Part shown: positions 54,713-63,246 of the stretch, piece by piece
How positions within the stretch are numbered: position 1 is the first letter of the stretch
How the letters are laid out: every line of letters starts with the position of its first letter
Notes under the pieces: model-generated
Databases searched by the model: none
Told to the model about the DNA's origin: nothing
The model's input: only the letters and a program-made list of their open reading frames with translations
Translations under genes and position numbers: made by a program
Origin: Blattabacterium cuenoti
GTDB lineage: Bacteria > Bacteroidota > Bacteroidia > Flavobacteriales > Blattabacteriaceae
Direction: 5' to 3'
Length of the DNA: 64,000 nt
Assembly (NCBI RefSeq): GCF_014251755.1
Contig: NZ_CP059200.1
Coordinates: forward strand, 40,286 to 104,285

Positions 54713-56398
54713 ATGAAAAAAAAAATTAACAATTTTAGCAAAAAAATCACGAAAGAACCTAATTTACCAGCAGCACATGCTATGTTGTATGCAACAGGAA
54801 TAAAAGAGTCAGATTTTTGTAAAGCTCAAATAGGAATTGTTAGTAATTGGTACGAAGGAAATCCTTGCAACATGCATTTAGATAAACTGGCCAGAAAAAT
54901 AAAATCATCGGTTATAACTAAAAATTTAGTAGGATTTCAATTCACTACTATTGGAGTAAGTGATGGAATTACTATGGGTACTCCAGGAATGAGATATTCA
55001 CTTCCTTCTAGAGAATTAATAGCAGATAGTATAGAAACAGTAGTAGATTCTCATCATTATGATGGAGTAATAGCTATACCTGGATGTGATAAAAATATAC
55101 CAGGAGTTATGATTGCTTTGCTAAGATTGAACAGACCATCTATCATTGTATATGGAGGGAGTATTTCTTCCGGTTATTATAATGGAAAAAAATTAGATGT
55201 TATTTCTTCTTTTGAAGCCTTAGGAAAAAAAAATACTAGTCAAATTACTGAAAATGAATACAAAAATATCGTAAAACATTCTTGTCCAGGACCAGGAGCT
55301 TGTGGAGGTATGTATACCGCAAATACTATGGCTTCTGCTTTGGAAGCTATGGGAATGATGCTTCCTTATTCTTCCTCTTCTCCTTCAACAAGTGAAAATA
55401 AAAAAATAGAATGTGAAGAAGTTTCTACATATATTAAAAATCTATTAAAAAAAAATATTAAACCAAAAGATATAATAACAAAAATTTCCATAGAAAATGG
55501 TGTAAAATTAGCAATGTGTTTGGGCGGATCTACTAATTTGATTTTACATTTTTTAGCTATTGCTAAATCAGCAAATATTGATTTTTCTTTAAAAGACTTT
55601 CAAAAAATTAGCAATCAAGTTCCTCTCATCGGAAATCTCAAACCAAGCGGAATTTTTTTAATGGAAGATCTTCACAAGTATATAGGAGGAATGCCTGTTA
55701 TTATAAAATATTTATTAAATGAAGGAATATTATCAGGAAATTGTTTAACCGTTACTGGAAAAACATTATCTGATAATATGAAAAATATTCCTAATATAAC
55801 TTTTAATCAAAAAATTATTCATTCTTTAGATAATCCCATAAAAAAGAACGGACATATTAGAATTTTGTATGGAAATTTATCCCCCGAAGGGGCTATAGCT
55901 AAAATTACTGGAAAAGAAGGAACAATTTTTAGAGGAAAGGCTCATGTTTTTAATTCGGAAGAAGAAGCAAATTTAGCCATTTTAAATAATAAAATTTTAC
56001 CTGGAGTGGTCATTGTAATTCGATATGTGGGGCCAATAGGAGGACCAGGAATGCCAGAAATGTTGAAACCAACATCATACATTATGGGATCCGGATTAGG
56101 AAAAAAAGTTGCTCTTATTACAGATGGTAGATTTTCAGGAGGATCACATGGTTTTGTCGTAGGACATATCACTCCAGAAGCACAATCTGGAGGATTGATT
56201 GCTTTAGTACAAAATGATGATTTTATTAAGATAGATACGGAAAATAATATCATTACTCTTGAAGTAAAAAATGAAGAAATTCAAAAAAGGAGAAAAACGT
56301 GGACTCCTCCTTTATTAAAAATTCAGAATGGTTATTTATATAAATATACCAAAATGGTATCTTCAGCTTCTGAAGGATGTATTACAGATCAATTTTAG
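54713..56398 (+). CDS. ilvD: Dihydroxy-acid dehydratase
   Basis: Fe-S enzyme that dehydrates dihydroxy acids to the keto-acid precursors of valine, leucine and isoleucine. Cluster and substrate motifs are intact: GIPGCDKNIPGVM-type segment (AIPGCDKNIPGVMIALLRLN) near residue 120, CPGPGACGGMYTANTMASALEAMG near 190, and the C-terminal LITDGRFSGGSHGFVVGHITPEAQSGG. Length 561 aa from ATG 54713, which matches the usual 558-560; the upstream extension to 54623 is unlikely to be translated. First gene of the ilvDB(N)C cluster; ilvB follows at 13 bases. Confidence 0.96.
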   Translation: MKKKINNFSKKITKEPNLPAAHAMLYATGIKESDFCKAQIGIVSNWYEGNPCNMHLDKLARKIKSSVITKNLVGFQFTTIGVSDGITMGTPGMRYSLPSRELIADSIETVVDSHHYDGVIAIPGCDKNIPGVMIALLRLNRPSIIVYGGSISSGYYNGKKLDVISSFEALGKKNTSQITENEYKNIVKHSCPGPGACGGMYTANTMASALEAMGMMLPYSSSSPSTSENKKIECEEVSTYIKNLLKKNIKPKDIITKISIENGVKLAMCLGGSTNLILHFLAIAKSANIDFSLKDFQKISNQVPLIGNLKPSGIFLMEDLHKYIGGMPVIIKYLLNEGILSGNCLTVTGKTLSDNMKNIPNITFNQKIIHSLDNPIKKNGHIRILYGNLSPEGAIAKITGKEGTIFRGKAHVFNSEEEANLAILNNKILPGVVIVIRYVGPIGGPGMPEMLKPTSYIMGSGLGKKVALITDGRFSGGSHGFVVGHITPEAQSGGLIALVQNDDFIKIDTENNIITLEVKNEEIQKRRKTWTPPLLKIQNGYLYKYTKMVSSASEGCITDQF

Positions 56399-56411
56399 TT
56401 TTGTTTGTTGT

Positions 56412-58106
56412 ATGGAAAGAAAATTATTTTCTGGTTCAGAAATAGTAATAAAAACACTATTATATGAAAAGGTTGAATATATATTTGGATATCCAGGGGG
56501 AGCAATTATGCCCATATATGATTCTTTACACGATTATTTAAATTCAATTTCGCATATTCTCATGCGTCATGAACAAGGATCCATTCATGCAGCACAAGGA
56601 TACGCTAGAGCAACTGGAAAAATCGGAGTATGTTTTACTACTTCAGGTCCAGGAGCTACTAATTTAATTACCGGATTGGCAGATGCTTTAATAGACAGTA
56701 CTCCTATTGTTTGCATTACTGGCCAAGTATCCTCTCATTTATTAGGAACGGATGCTTTTCAAGAAATAAATATAATAGATATTTCTATTCCTGTAACCAA
56801 ATGGAATATTCAAGTTTTAAAAGCTAAAGATATTTGTGAATCAATTCAAAAAGGATTTTTTATAGCTAAACAAGGTAGACCAGGACCTGTATTGATAGAT
56901 ATAACTAAAGATGCTCAGTTTCAAAAAACTGTATTTCACTATACACGTTTTAAATATATAAAAAATTTTTATCCATATCCTTGTATAGAAAAGGAAAAAA
57001 TTATGGAAGCTGCAGCTTTAATCAATTCGGCTGAAAGACCTTTGATTCTTGTAGGTCAAGGAGTGATTTTAGCGGAAGCAGAAGAAGAATTTAAAAAATT
57101 TGTTGAAAAAACTGGAATTCCAGTAGCTAGTACTCTATTAGGATTAGGATCATTGGATAGTTATCATTCTTTATATGTAGGAATGTTAGGAATGCATGGT
57201 AATTATGCTCCCAATATTTTAACTAATCAATGTGATATTCTTATTGCGGTAGGTATGCGATTTGACGATCGTGTAACTGGAGATGTTAAAAAATACGCTA
57301 AACAAGCTAAAATCATTCATTTAGAAATAGATTCTTCCGAAATTAATAAAAATATTTTATGTCACATTCCAATTTTGGGAGATTGTAAAACATCTTTAAA
57401 AAAATTGATTCTTTATGTGAATAAATCTATTCATCCAGAATGGAAAGATAAATTTTTTCATCTTAAAAAAAAAGAAAAGACGATAGTAATACAAGGAGAT
57501 CTTTATCCAAAAAAGAAAGGAATTACCATGGGTGAAGTGATTAAATGGATCAATCAATACAAGAACAAAAATGCAGTTCTTGTAACTGACGTAGGACAAC
57601 ATCAAATGATAGCTTCAAGATATTTTCATTTTACGTGCAAAAAAAGTCAAATCACTTCTGGAGGATTGGGTACTATGGGTTTTGCTTTACCGGCTTCTAT
57701 AGGAGCTCAATTAGGTGTTAAAAATAGGCAAATTCTTTGTATTGTAGGAGATGGAGGTTTTCAAATGACAATCCAGGAAATGGGAACTATCTTACAATAT
57801 AAGATACCCGTTAAAATTGTACTATTAAATAATAATTTTTTAGGAATGGTACGTCAGTGGCAACAGCTTTTTTTTGATAAACGTTATTCATGTACAAAAT
57901 TAGTTAATCCAGATTTTATAAAATTAGCTCATGCTTATAACATAAAAGCAAAAAAAGTAAATAAAAGAGAAGAATTAGAAAAATCAGTAAAAAAAGCATT
58001 GAATTACAAAAAAGCTTTTTTATTAGAAGTTCTCATCGAAAAAGAAGATAATGTTTTTCCTATGATTCCTTCAGAAGCCGCTGTAGATGAAATTCGTTTA
58101 ACATAA
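56412..58106 (+). CDS. ilvB: Acetolactate synthase large subunit
   Basis: A TPP-dependent enzyme that makes acetolactate (valine/leucine) or acetohydroxybutyrate (isoleucine). Landmarks: IFGYPGGAIMPIYDSL near residue 25, MRHEQGSIHAAQGYARATGKIG with the catalytic Glu, FTTSGPGATNLITGLADALIDSTP, and the TPP/Mg motif GDGGFQMTIQEMGTI near 446. ATG 56412 gives 564 aa. The frame extends upstream to 56328, but that part overlaps ilvD and is not conserved. Its regulatory subunit gene ilvN follows but is frameshifted, so the catalytic subunit may work alone or with a slippage-rescued partner. Confidence 0.96.
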   Translation: MERKLFSGSEIVIKTLLYEKVEYIFGYPGGAIMPIYDSLHDYLNSISHILMRHEQGSIHAAQGYARATGKIGVCFTTSGPGATNLITGLADALIDSTPIVCITGQVSSHLLGTDAFQEINIIDISIPVTKWNIQVLKAKDICESIQKGFFIAKQGRPGPVLIDITKDAQFQKTVFHYTRFKYIKNFYPYPCIEKEKIMEAAALINSAERPLILVGQGVILAEAEEEFKKFVEKTGIPVASTLLGLGSLDSYHSLYVGMLGMHGNYAPNILTNQCDILIAVGMRFDDRVTGDVKKYAKQAKIIHLEIDSSEINKNILCHIPILGDCKTSLKKLILYVNKSIHPEWKDKFFHLKKKEKTIVIQGDLYPKKKGITMGEVIKWINQYKNKNAVLVTDVGQHQMIASRYFHFTCKKSQITSGGLGTMGFALPASIGAQLGVKNRQILCIVGDGGFQMTIQEMGTILQYKIPVKIVLLNNNFLGMVRQWQQLFFDKRYSCTKLVNPDFIKLAHAYNIKAKKVNKREELEKSVKKALNYKKAFLLEVLIEKEDNVFPMIPSEAAVDEIRLT

Positions 58107-58156
58107 TAATTAATAAATAATAATGATTGATAAATAAAATCATATATAAAAACACT

Positions 58157-58461
58157 ATGAAGCATCAATTCAGAATAATAATTTTAGGGGAAAAAAAACA
58201 AGATTATTAAGTAAAATTCTTCTTCTTATATTCCATCGAATAAATATTAAAACTGATCATACTAATGTAGTATCTAGTAAGAATAAAAATGAAACCATCA
58301 GTAATATTCAATATGTTTTAGACTTAAAATGTAAAGAAGAACAATTATTGAAAATCAAAAAATCAATTGAAAAGTTAATTGGAATTATTCATGTTTATGA
58401 TTACAAATTAGAAGAAAAAATTCAAAACAAAACTTATGGAAAAAAATGGATTTACCACTAG
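58157..58461 (+). pseudogene. ilvN: Acetolactate synthase small subunit, frameshifted in a poly(A) run
   Basis: Regulatory ACT-domain subunit of acetolactate synthase. ATG 58157 gives MKHQFRIIILGEKK and then stops at TAA because the run at 58191-58198 has eight A. Adding one A restores KTRLLSKILLLFHRINIKTD, VVSSKNKNETISNIQYVLDL, LIGIIHVYDYKLEEKIQNK and a stop at 58459-58461, a 101-residue ACT protein with no other defect. The single-base loss with an otherwise perfect frame suggests recent inactivation or continued expression through transcriptional slippage. At about 100 residues it is shorter than the two-domain form (about 170 aa) of free-living Flavobacteria. Confidence 0.9.
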
Positions 58462-58501
58462 ATACAACATATTAAATTACTTAAATTAAATCATACAAAT
58501 T

Positions 58502-59560
58502 ATGAAAATTAAATTTGGATCAATAAAAGAAACTATCATTACAAGAGATGAATTTCCATTATCTAAAGCTAGAGAAATTTTAAAAAAAGAAACTATTTCT
58601 GTATTAGGTTATGGAATTCAAGGTCCTGGACAATCTCTTAATTTAAGAGATAATGGATTTCAAGTGATAGTAGGACAAAGAAAACATTCTTATTCTTGGG
58701 ATAAAGCATTAAAAGACGGATGGATAGAAGGTCAAAATCTTTTTTCTTTGGAAGAAGCTTCTGAAAAAGGGACAATACTCATGTATTTGCTATCAGATGC
58801 CGGTCAAATTTCTTTTTGGCCTACTCTTATAAAATATTTAATTGAAGGAAAATCTTTATATTTTTCACATGGATTTGGATTAACTTTTTGTCATCAAACA
58901 AAAATATTTCCCCCTAAAAAAATAGACATTTTTTTAGTAGCACCCAAAGGATCAGGAACAAGTTTAAGAAGACTTTTTCAACAAGGAAAAGGAATTAATT
59001 CTAGTTATGCTATTTATCAGGATTATAGCGGAAATAGTTTAGAAAAAACTTTATCAATTGGAATCGGAATAGGGTCTGGATATTTATTTGAAACAAATTT
59101 TAAAAATGAAGTATTTTCTGATTTAGTGGGAGAAAGAGGAACTTTGATGGGAGCTATACAAGGCATTTTTGCAGCACAATATCAAATATTAAGAGAAAAA
59201 GGTCATTCTCCTTCAGAATCTTTCAACGAAACGGTAGAAGAATTAACACAAAGTTTGATGCCACTAATATCGGAAAAAGGAATGGATTGGATGTATGCTA
59301 ATTGCTCTACAACTGCACAAAGAGGTGCTTTAGATTGGTGGAAAAAATTTAGAGATGCAACTCTTCCAATATTTCAAGAATTATATCATGAAGTATATTC
59401 TGGAAATGAAGCAAAAAGAATTATTAAAGTTAATAGTAACATAGATTATAGAAAAAAATTACAAAAAGAATTACAAGATCTTAGAAAAAGTGAATTATGG
59501 AAAGTGGGATCCATTATTCGGAACCTTAGACCGGAAGAAAATAAAGATAAAAATTTATAA
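58502..59560 (+). CDS. ilvC: Ketol-acid reductoisomerase
   Basis: Converts acetolactate to dihydroxyisovalerate (NADPH and Mg). The nucleotide-binding GYGIQGPGQSLNLRDNG lies near residues 37-53, followed by the partner-specific VIVGQRK, LLSDAGQISFWP and FSHGFGLTF blocks. The metal-binding domain carries DLVGERGTLMGAIQGIFAAQ and NETVEELTQ, and the C-terminal CSTTAQRGALDWW closes the site. Length 352 aa, a class I-like enzyme with a Bacteroidota-type spacing. Between the frameshifted ilvN and the ilvA remnant, ilvC is intact, so the valine and leucine branch is likely still used. Confidence 0.95.
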   Translation: MKIKFGSIKETIITRDEFPLSKAREILKKETISVLGYGIQGPGQSLNLRDNGFQVIVGQRKHSYSWDKALKDGWIEGQNLFSLEEASEKGTILMYLLSDAGQISFWPTLIKYLIEGKSLYFSHGFGLTFCHQTKIFPPKKIDIFLVAPKGSGTSLRRLFQQGKGINSSYAIYQDYSGNSLEKTLSIGIGIGSGYLFETNFKNEVFSDLVGERGTLMGAIQGIFAAQYQILREKGHSPSESFNETVEELTQSLMPLISEKGMDWMYANCSTTAQRGALDWWKKFRDATLPIFQELYHEVYSGNEAKRIIKVNSNIDYRKKLQKELQDLRKSELWKVGSIIRNLRPEENKDKNL

Positions 59561-59573
59561 TATTTACTGATAA

Positions 59574-60069
59574 AAGATTGAAAAATAAATTCAAAGGATT
59601 CTTTTATTCTTACAAAGAAAGAATTAAAGCTAAAAATCTTTTAAAAGATATTATTAATGAAACTTCATTACAGAAAAATTCTCTTTTATAAGAAAAATAT
59701 AAAGCGAATGTTTTTCTCAAAATAGAAGACTTACAAATTATACGTTCATATAAAATTAAAGGGGCTTATAATAAGATAAAAAGTTTATCTCATATAGAAC
59801 TGAAAAAAAAGATTATTTCATTGTAAAATTTATACAAAAAGCTGGTGTTTTAAAGGAATTCGTCAATAATAATATATTGGGGACCAAAGATGATATTACC
59901 TATTTTGAATATTCTAAAAAAAACTTCCAAAGAAGAAGGAACTGCAGTAATAGGAATAAAATTAGCAGATAAGAACGAATTTTATGGATTGATAGGAAAA
60001 ATGAAAAAACATAAAGTTCATTTTCAATATTTAAATAAAAATCCAGATTTATTTCGTGTTCTAATTTGA
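59574..60069 (+). pseudogene. ilvA: Threonine dehydratase remnant
   Basis: Biosynthetic threonine dehydratase is the first committed step of isoleucine synthesis. The 5' piece reads [26 protein letters not shown] (usual KREDLQxVRSYKIRGAYNK, with the PLP lysine) but has a stop (59689-59691) before it and another at 59824-59826. The next piece, in another frame, is the C-terminal regulatory domain [24 protein letters not shown] then, after a further shift at an A8 run, [21 protein letters not shown] and a terminal FRVLI. About 250 middle codons, the bulk of the catalytic domain, are deleted. The gene is dead. It marks loss of isoleucine synthesis from threonine unless a second enzyme exists elsewhere. 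Confidence 0.92.
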
Positions 60070-60094
60070 AAAAGAAATAAATGAATTTATTTTG

Positions 60095-60179
60095 TACCCA
60101 CGACTGGATTTGAACCAGCACATCCTAATCGGATACCACCCCCTCAAAGTGGCGTGTCTACCATTTTCACCACGTGGGC
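60095..60179 (-). tRNA. tRNA-Leu (anticodon GAG)
   Basis: Read on the minus strand, a class II tRNA of 85 bases: acceptor GCCCACG pairs with CGTGGGT (one G-U), the D-arm has GGTAGACAC, anticodon stem CCACT/GGTGG surrounds TTGAGGG, giving GAG at positions 34-36, a long variable arm (TATCCGATTAGGATG) and a T-arm with GGTTCAAATCC. CCA is not encoded. GAG reads CUC and CUU codons. It is on the strand opposite to its neighbours, between the ilvA remnant and dapB. Confidence 0.95.
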
Positions 60180-60249
60180 TTTCTTGATCTTACTCATTGG
60201 TTGTTTTGTATATCATTCCATTTATATATATACTTATTCTCTATTCATT

Positions 60250-60257
60250 CAAATATA
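60250..60257 (-). promoter_or_regulatory. Putative -7 box for the tRNA-Leu gene
   Basis: On the minus strand TATATTTG matches TAnnTTTG. It would start transcription near 60243, about 64 bases before the tRNA. No paired -33 box is obvious. It overlaps the region that would serve the divergent dapB. Confidence 0.3.
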
Positions 60258-60294
60258 AAATTTATTAAGACTTCATCAAAAAAAAAATATAAAC

Positions 60295-60302
60295 TATCTT
60301 TG
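60295..60302 (+). promoter_or_regulatory. Putative dapB -7 promoter box
   Basis: TATCTTTG fits TAnnTTTG, 38 bases before the dapB ATG, in the 161-base gap between the tRNA and dapB. No TTTG at the expected -33 distance. The rest of that gap shows no other feature. Confidence 0.4.
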
Positions 60303-60340
60303 AATGAATTATGAATTCTGTTCAAATCAAATAAAATAAT

Positions 60341-61051
60341 ATGAATATAGCAATAATAGGATATGGAAAAATGGGAAAATCGATAAAAAAAATAGCTAAG
60401 ATTAGAAATCATAAAATTTCATTATGTTATGATGATACCCCTTCTTTACTTTTATTAAAGAATTCAAATTCAGATGTAGCAATAGAATTTAGTCAACCTC
60501 ATTCCGCATTCAAAAATGTAAAAATTTGTATAGAAAATGATATTCCTATTGTAAGTGGAACGACAGGATGGCTTGAAAAATTTGAAATTATTAAAAAAAT
60601 ATGTAAAAAAAAAAATGGATCTTTTTTGTATTCTTCCAATTTTAGTATTGGAATGAACATTTTTTTCGAAATTAATAAAAAATTGTCTAAACTGTTACAG
60701 TTATATGATAAAGATTATGAAGTAACAATCGAGGAAATTCATCACAAAGAAAAAATAGATAAACCTAGTGGAACAGCTATTTCTTTAGCAAAAGATATAA
60801 TGAACAATAAAATGAAAAAAACATGGATTTTGGATGAAAGAAAAACAAAAAACCAAATTTTGATTTTGTCAAAAAGATTCGATCATGTACCAGGAATACA
60901 TATCGTTAAATATGAATCTCAAATAGAGGATATAAAAATTCAACATCAAGCTCATAACAGAGAAGGTTTTGCATTAGGTGCTGTTATTGCAGCAGAATGG
61001 ATACAAAACAAAAAAGGTGTTTTTTCTATGAAAGAAGTTTTAGGAATATAA
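60341..61051 (+). CDS. dapB: 4-hydroxy-tetrahydrodipicolinate reductase
   Basis: A step of the diaminopimelate/lysine pathway. The N-terminal Rossmann motif is IAIIGYGKMGKSI (residues 3-15), followed by VAIEFSQPHSA, VSGTTGWLEK, YSSNFSIGMNIFFEIN and the catalytic region VTIEEIHHKEKIDKPSGTAISLAKDI near residues 128-153 with the paired His and Lys. Length 236 aa, near the usual 240-270. The products serve peptidoglycan and lysine for the host. lepB follows after 12 bases, as in free-living Flavobacteria. Confidence 0.96.
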   Translation: MNIAIIGYGKMGKSIKKIAKIRNHKISLCYDDTPSLLLLKNSNSDVAIEFSQPHSAFKNVKICIENDIPIVSGTTGWLEKFEIIKKICKKKNGSFLYSSNFSIGMNIFFEINKKLSKLLQLYDKDYEVTIEEIHHKEKIDKPSGTAISLAKDIMNNKMKKTWILDERKTKNQILILSKRFDHVPGIHIVKYESQIEDIKIQHQAHNREGFALGAVIAAEWIQNKKGVFSMKEVLGI

Positions 61052-61063
61052 AAATATCTTTTT

Positions 61064-62539
61064 ATGTATACATATTTAATTTTTAGCGGAATTTTTTTAT
61101 TTATTGAACATGTTATTCATATTTTAGGAACATGGAAGTTTTATAAAAAATTGGGGATTCCATCTTGGAAAATTTTTATTCCTATATATAATATTTTCAT
61201 TCTTTTAAAAATTTATAAAAGATCTATATGTTGGATTTTTCTATTGTTTATTCCATTAACTAGCATTATATTGATTTTCATTTTGTGGATGGATTTAATT
61301 TTTACTTTTTTAAAAAAAACGAAAAAACATTTTTTTTTATTTTTTTTATCTGCAGGATTATATATTTATTACATAAATTTTTTTAAAAAAATTCCCATTT
61401 TTAAAATTGAAAATATAAAAAAAAAAGAAGAAAATATAGGAATTTTATTAGCTATGATTTTTTCTTTTATTACTCATACTTATATTGTTCAACCTTTTGT
61501 GATTCCCACTTCTTCTATGGAAAGAACTTTATTAGTAGGAGATTTTCTATTAGTCAGCAAAATTCATTATGGATTACGAATGCCTATATCTCCTATATAT
61601 ATCCCTTTTACACATAATAATATCATTGGAAATATAAAATCTTATATCTCTATTTTTCAATGGCCTTATTTTCGTTTTTCTTCCATACAATCTGTACAAA
61701 GAAATGATATCGTAGTTTTTAATTTTCCTAAAGATTATAATCATAAAATAATAGATCGAAAAGATCATTATATTAAACGTTGTGTAGGATTACCAGGAGA
61801 TTTAATTTCTATTAAAAAAGGGATTTTATTTGTGAATTATAAAAAAGAAAGATCTTTTTTAGAAAAACAACAAGCTTATTTTATTAAAACAGAAAATATT
61901 CCTTTAAATGTGGAATATCTTGAAAAAGAAATGGATGTTAAAGATATTGAATATATTGGAGAAAAAAATAATGAACATTTTTACCAAATTATGTTAAATG
62001 AAAAAAAAGCAGTCGATATAAAAAATTTATTTGAAAACATAATTTTTATAAAAAAGTATATTCTACCCATTCATTTTAAGGAACATTATATATTTCCTAA
62101 TCACTTTGATTGGAATAGAGATTTTTTTGGTCCATTACACATACCTAAAAAAGGAGAATTCATTAAATTAAATTCAAAAAATCTTCATATTTATAATGAA
62201 ATTTTCAATTATGAAAAAGTTGAAAAAATTGATATAGTTTCAAAAAAATATTACAAAGTAAAAAAAAATTATTATTTCATGATGGGAGATAATAGACATA
62301 ATTCATCTGATTCTCGTTATTGGGGTTTTGTTCCAGAAGATCATATAGTAGGTAAACCGATATTTATATGGATGAGTATAGATTGGGATAGAAAAAATCC
62401 TATAAATATATTTAGTTGGAAATTTCGTTGGGATAGAATGATGAAAACAATAGATGGAAAACATTCTTATTTATCTTTATTTTTTTTATTTTCATTTGTA
62501 TATATAGTTTATTTTTTATTTAAAAGTGAAAAATCATGA
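61064..62539 (+). CDS. lepB: Signal peptidase I (Bacteroidota-type, extended)
   Basis: Removes signal peptides of exported proteins at the inner membrane. The first 120 residues hold about four membrane segments (a DUF5684-like region common in Flavobacteria). The peptidase follows: catalytic Ser in [19 protein letters not shown] near residue 150 and the Lys in [13 protein letters not shown] near 237. An unusually long insertion (residues 250-400) separates these from the final box [28 protein letters not shown]-terminal helix ends the protein. At 491 aa it is far longer than E. coli LepB but normal for this phylum. All catalytic motifs are intact. Confidence 0.95.
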   Translation: MYTYLIFSGIFLFIEHVIHILGTWKFYKKLGIPSWKIFIPIYNIFILLKIYKRSICWIFLLFIPLTSIILIFILWMDLIFTFLKKTKKHFFLFFLSAGLYIYYINFFKKIPIFKIENIKKKEENIGILLAMIFSFITHTYIVQPFVIPTSSMERTLLVGDFLLVSKIHYGLRMPISPIYIPFTHNNIIGNIKSYISIFQWPYFRFSSIQSVQRNDIVVFNFPKDYNHKIIDRKDHYIKRCVGLPGDLISIKKGILFVNYKKERSFLEKQQAYFIKTENIPLNVEYLEKEMDVKDIEYIGEKNNEHFYQIMLNEKKAVDIKNLFENIIFIKKYILPIHFKEHYIFPNHFDWNRDFFGPLHIPKKGEFIKLNSKNLHIYNEIFNYEKVEKIDIVSKKYYKVKKNYYFMMGDNRHNSSDSRYWGFVPEDHIVGKPIFIWMSIDWDRKNPINIFSWKFRWDRMMKTIDGKHSYLSLFFLFSFVYIVYFLFKSEKS

Positions 62540-62541
62540 AC

Positions 62542-63243
62542 TCAATAAAAAGTATTTTTTTCATTATAAAAAAAACTTCCTATAAAATAACCAGATAAAA
62601 TTCCACCAATATGAGCAAAGTGAGCGACTCCAGGTGCTAAATTAAAAATTGCAGAAATTAAACTTCCAAAAATGAAAATAGTCATGGCTTTCCGAACTGC
62701 TATTGGAAAAGGAAAAGGAAGAATGAAAATTTTATGTTCCGGAAAAAATTTAGCAAAAACTCCTACGATTCCACTTACGGCTCCAGAAGCTCCCATCATA
62801 GGGGAATACATAGAACTATAAAGATTCATTTTTTGTTCTTCATTTAAAGAATCTAACGTTTTTTGAGCTTGTGAAAAATCTAAAGTTTGAACAAAGTAAT
62901 ATAAAACACCAGTATTAAAAATAATTTGAAATAATGCGGCTAAAATACCTGATAAAAAATATATAATTATAAATTTTTTGACTCCTAACAAAGTTTCTAT
63001 CTGTCCTCCAAACATAAATAAAGCCAACATATTAAAAATGATATGCAAAAAAAGTCGTTTGGAATGTACAAACATATGAGTTAAAATTTGATAGAATTCA
63101 AATCGTTCATCTAAAGGATGATATAAAGAAAGGATGCTATCTATTTTATATTGTGAAAAAACAAAAGTAGCTGTATACACAAGTATATTAATACTAATTA
63201 AATGTTTGACAGCATCTGAATTGAAATTGGTATAAAAATTCAC
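62542..63243 (-). CDS. Rhomboid family intramembrane serine protease
   Basis: A 233-residue membrane protein with six to seven helices. The nucleophile motif is MMGASGAVSGIVG with Ser near residue 152, and the catalytic His is in VAHFAHIGGILSGYF near residue 209; the N-terminal LTHMFVHSKRLFLHIIFNMLALFMFGG is the typical loop and helix segment. Rhomboids cut transmembrane substrates; the target is unknown. It converges on lepB (two-base gap) and follows mutL by three bases, the same gene neighbourhood seen in Flavobacteria. Confidence 0.93.
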   Translation of the reverse strand: MNFYTNFNSDAVKHLISINILVYTATFVFSQYKIDSILSLYHPLDERFEFYQILTHMFVHSKRLFLHIIFNMLALFMFGGQIETLLGVKKFIIIYFLSGILAALFQIIFNTGVLYYFVQTLDFSQAQKTLDSLNEEQKMNLYSSMYSPMMGASGAVSGIVGVFAKFFPEHKIFILPFPFPIAVRKAMTIFIFGSLISAIFNLAPGVAHFAHIGGILSGYFIGSFFYNEKNTFY

Positions 63244-63246
63244 TTT

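Noticed and set aside
61064-62539. Oversized signal peptidase I as a gene fusion
   Set aside because: The N-terminal membrane region and large insertion are typical of Bacteroidota LepB.
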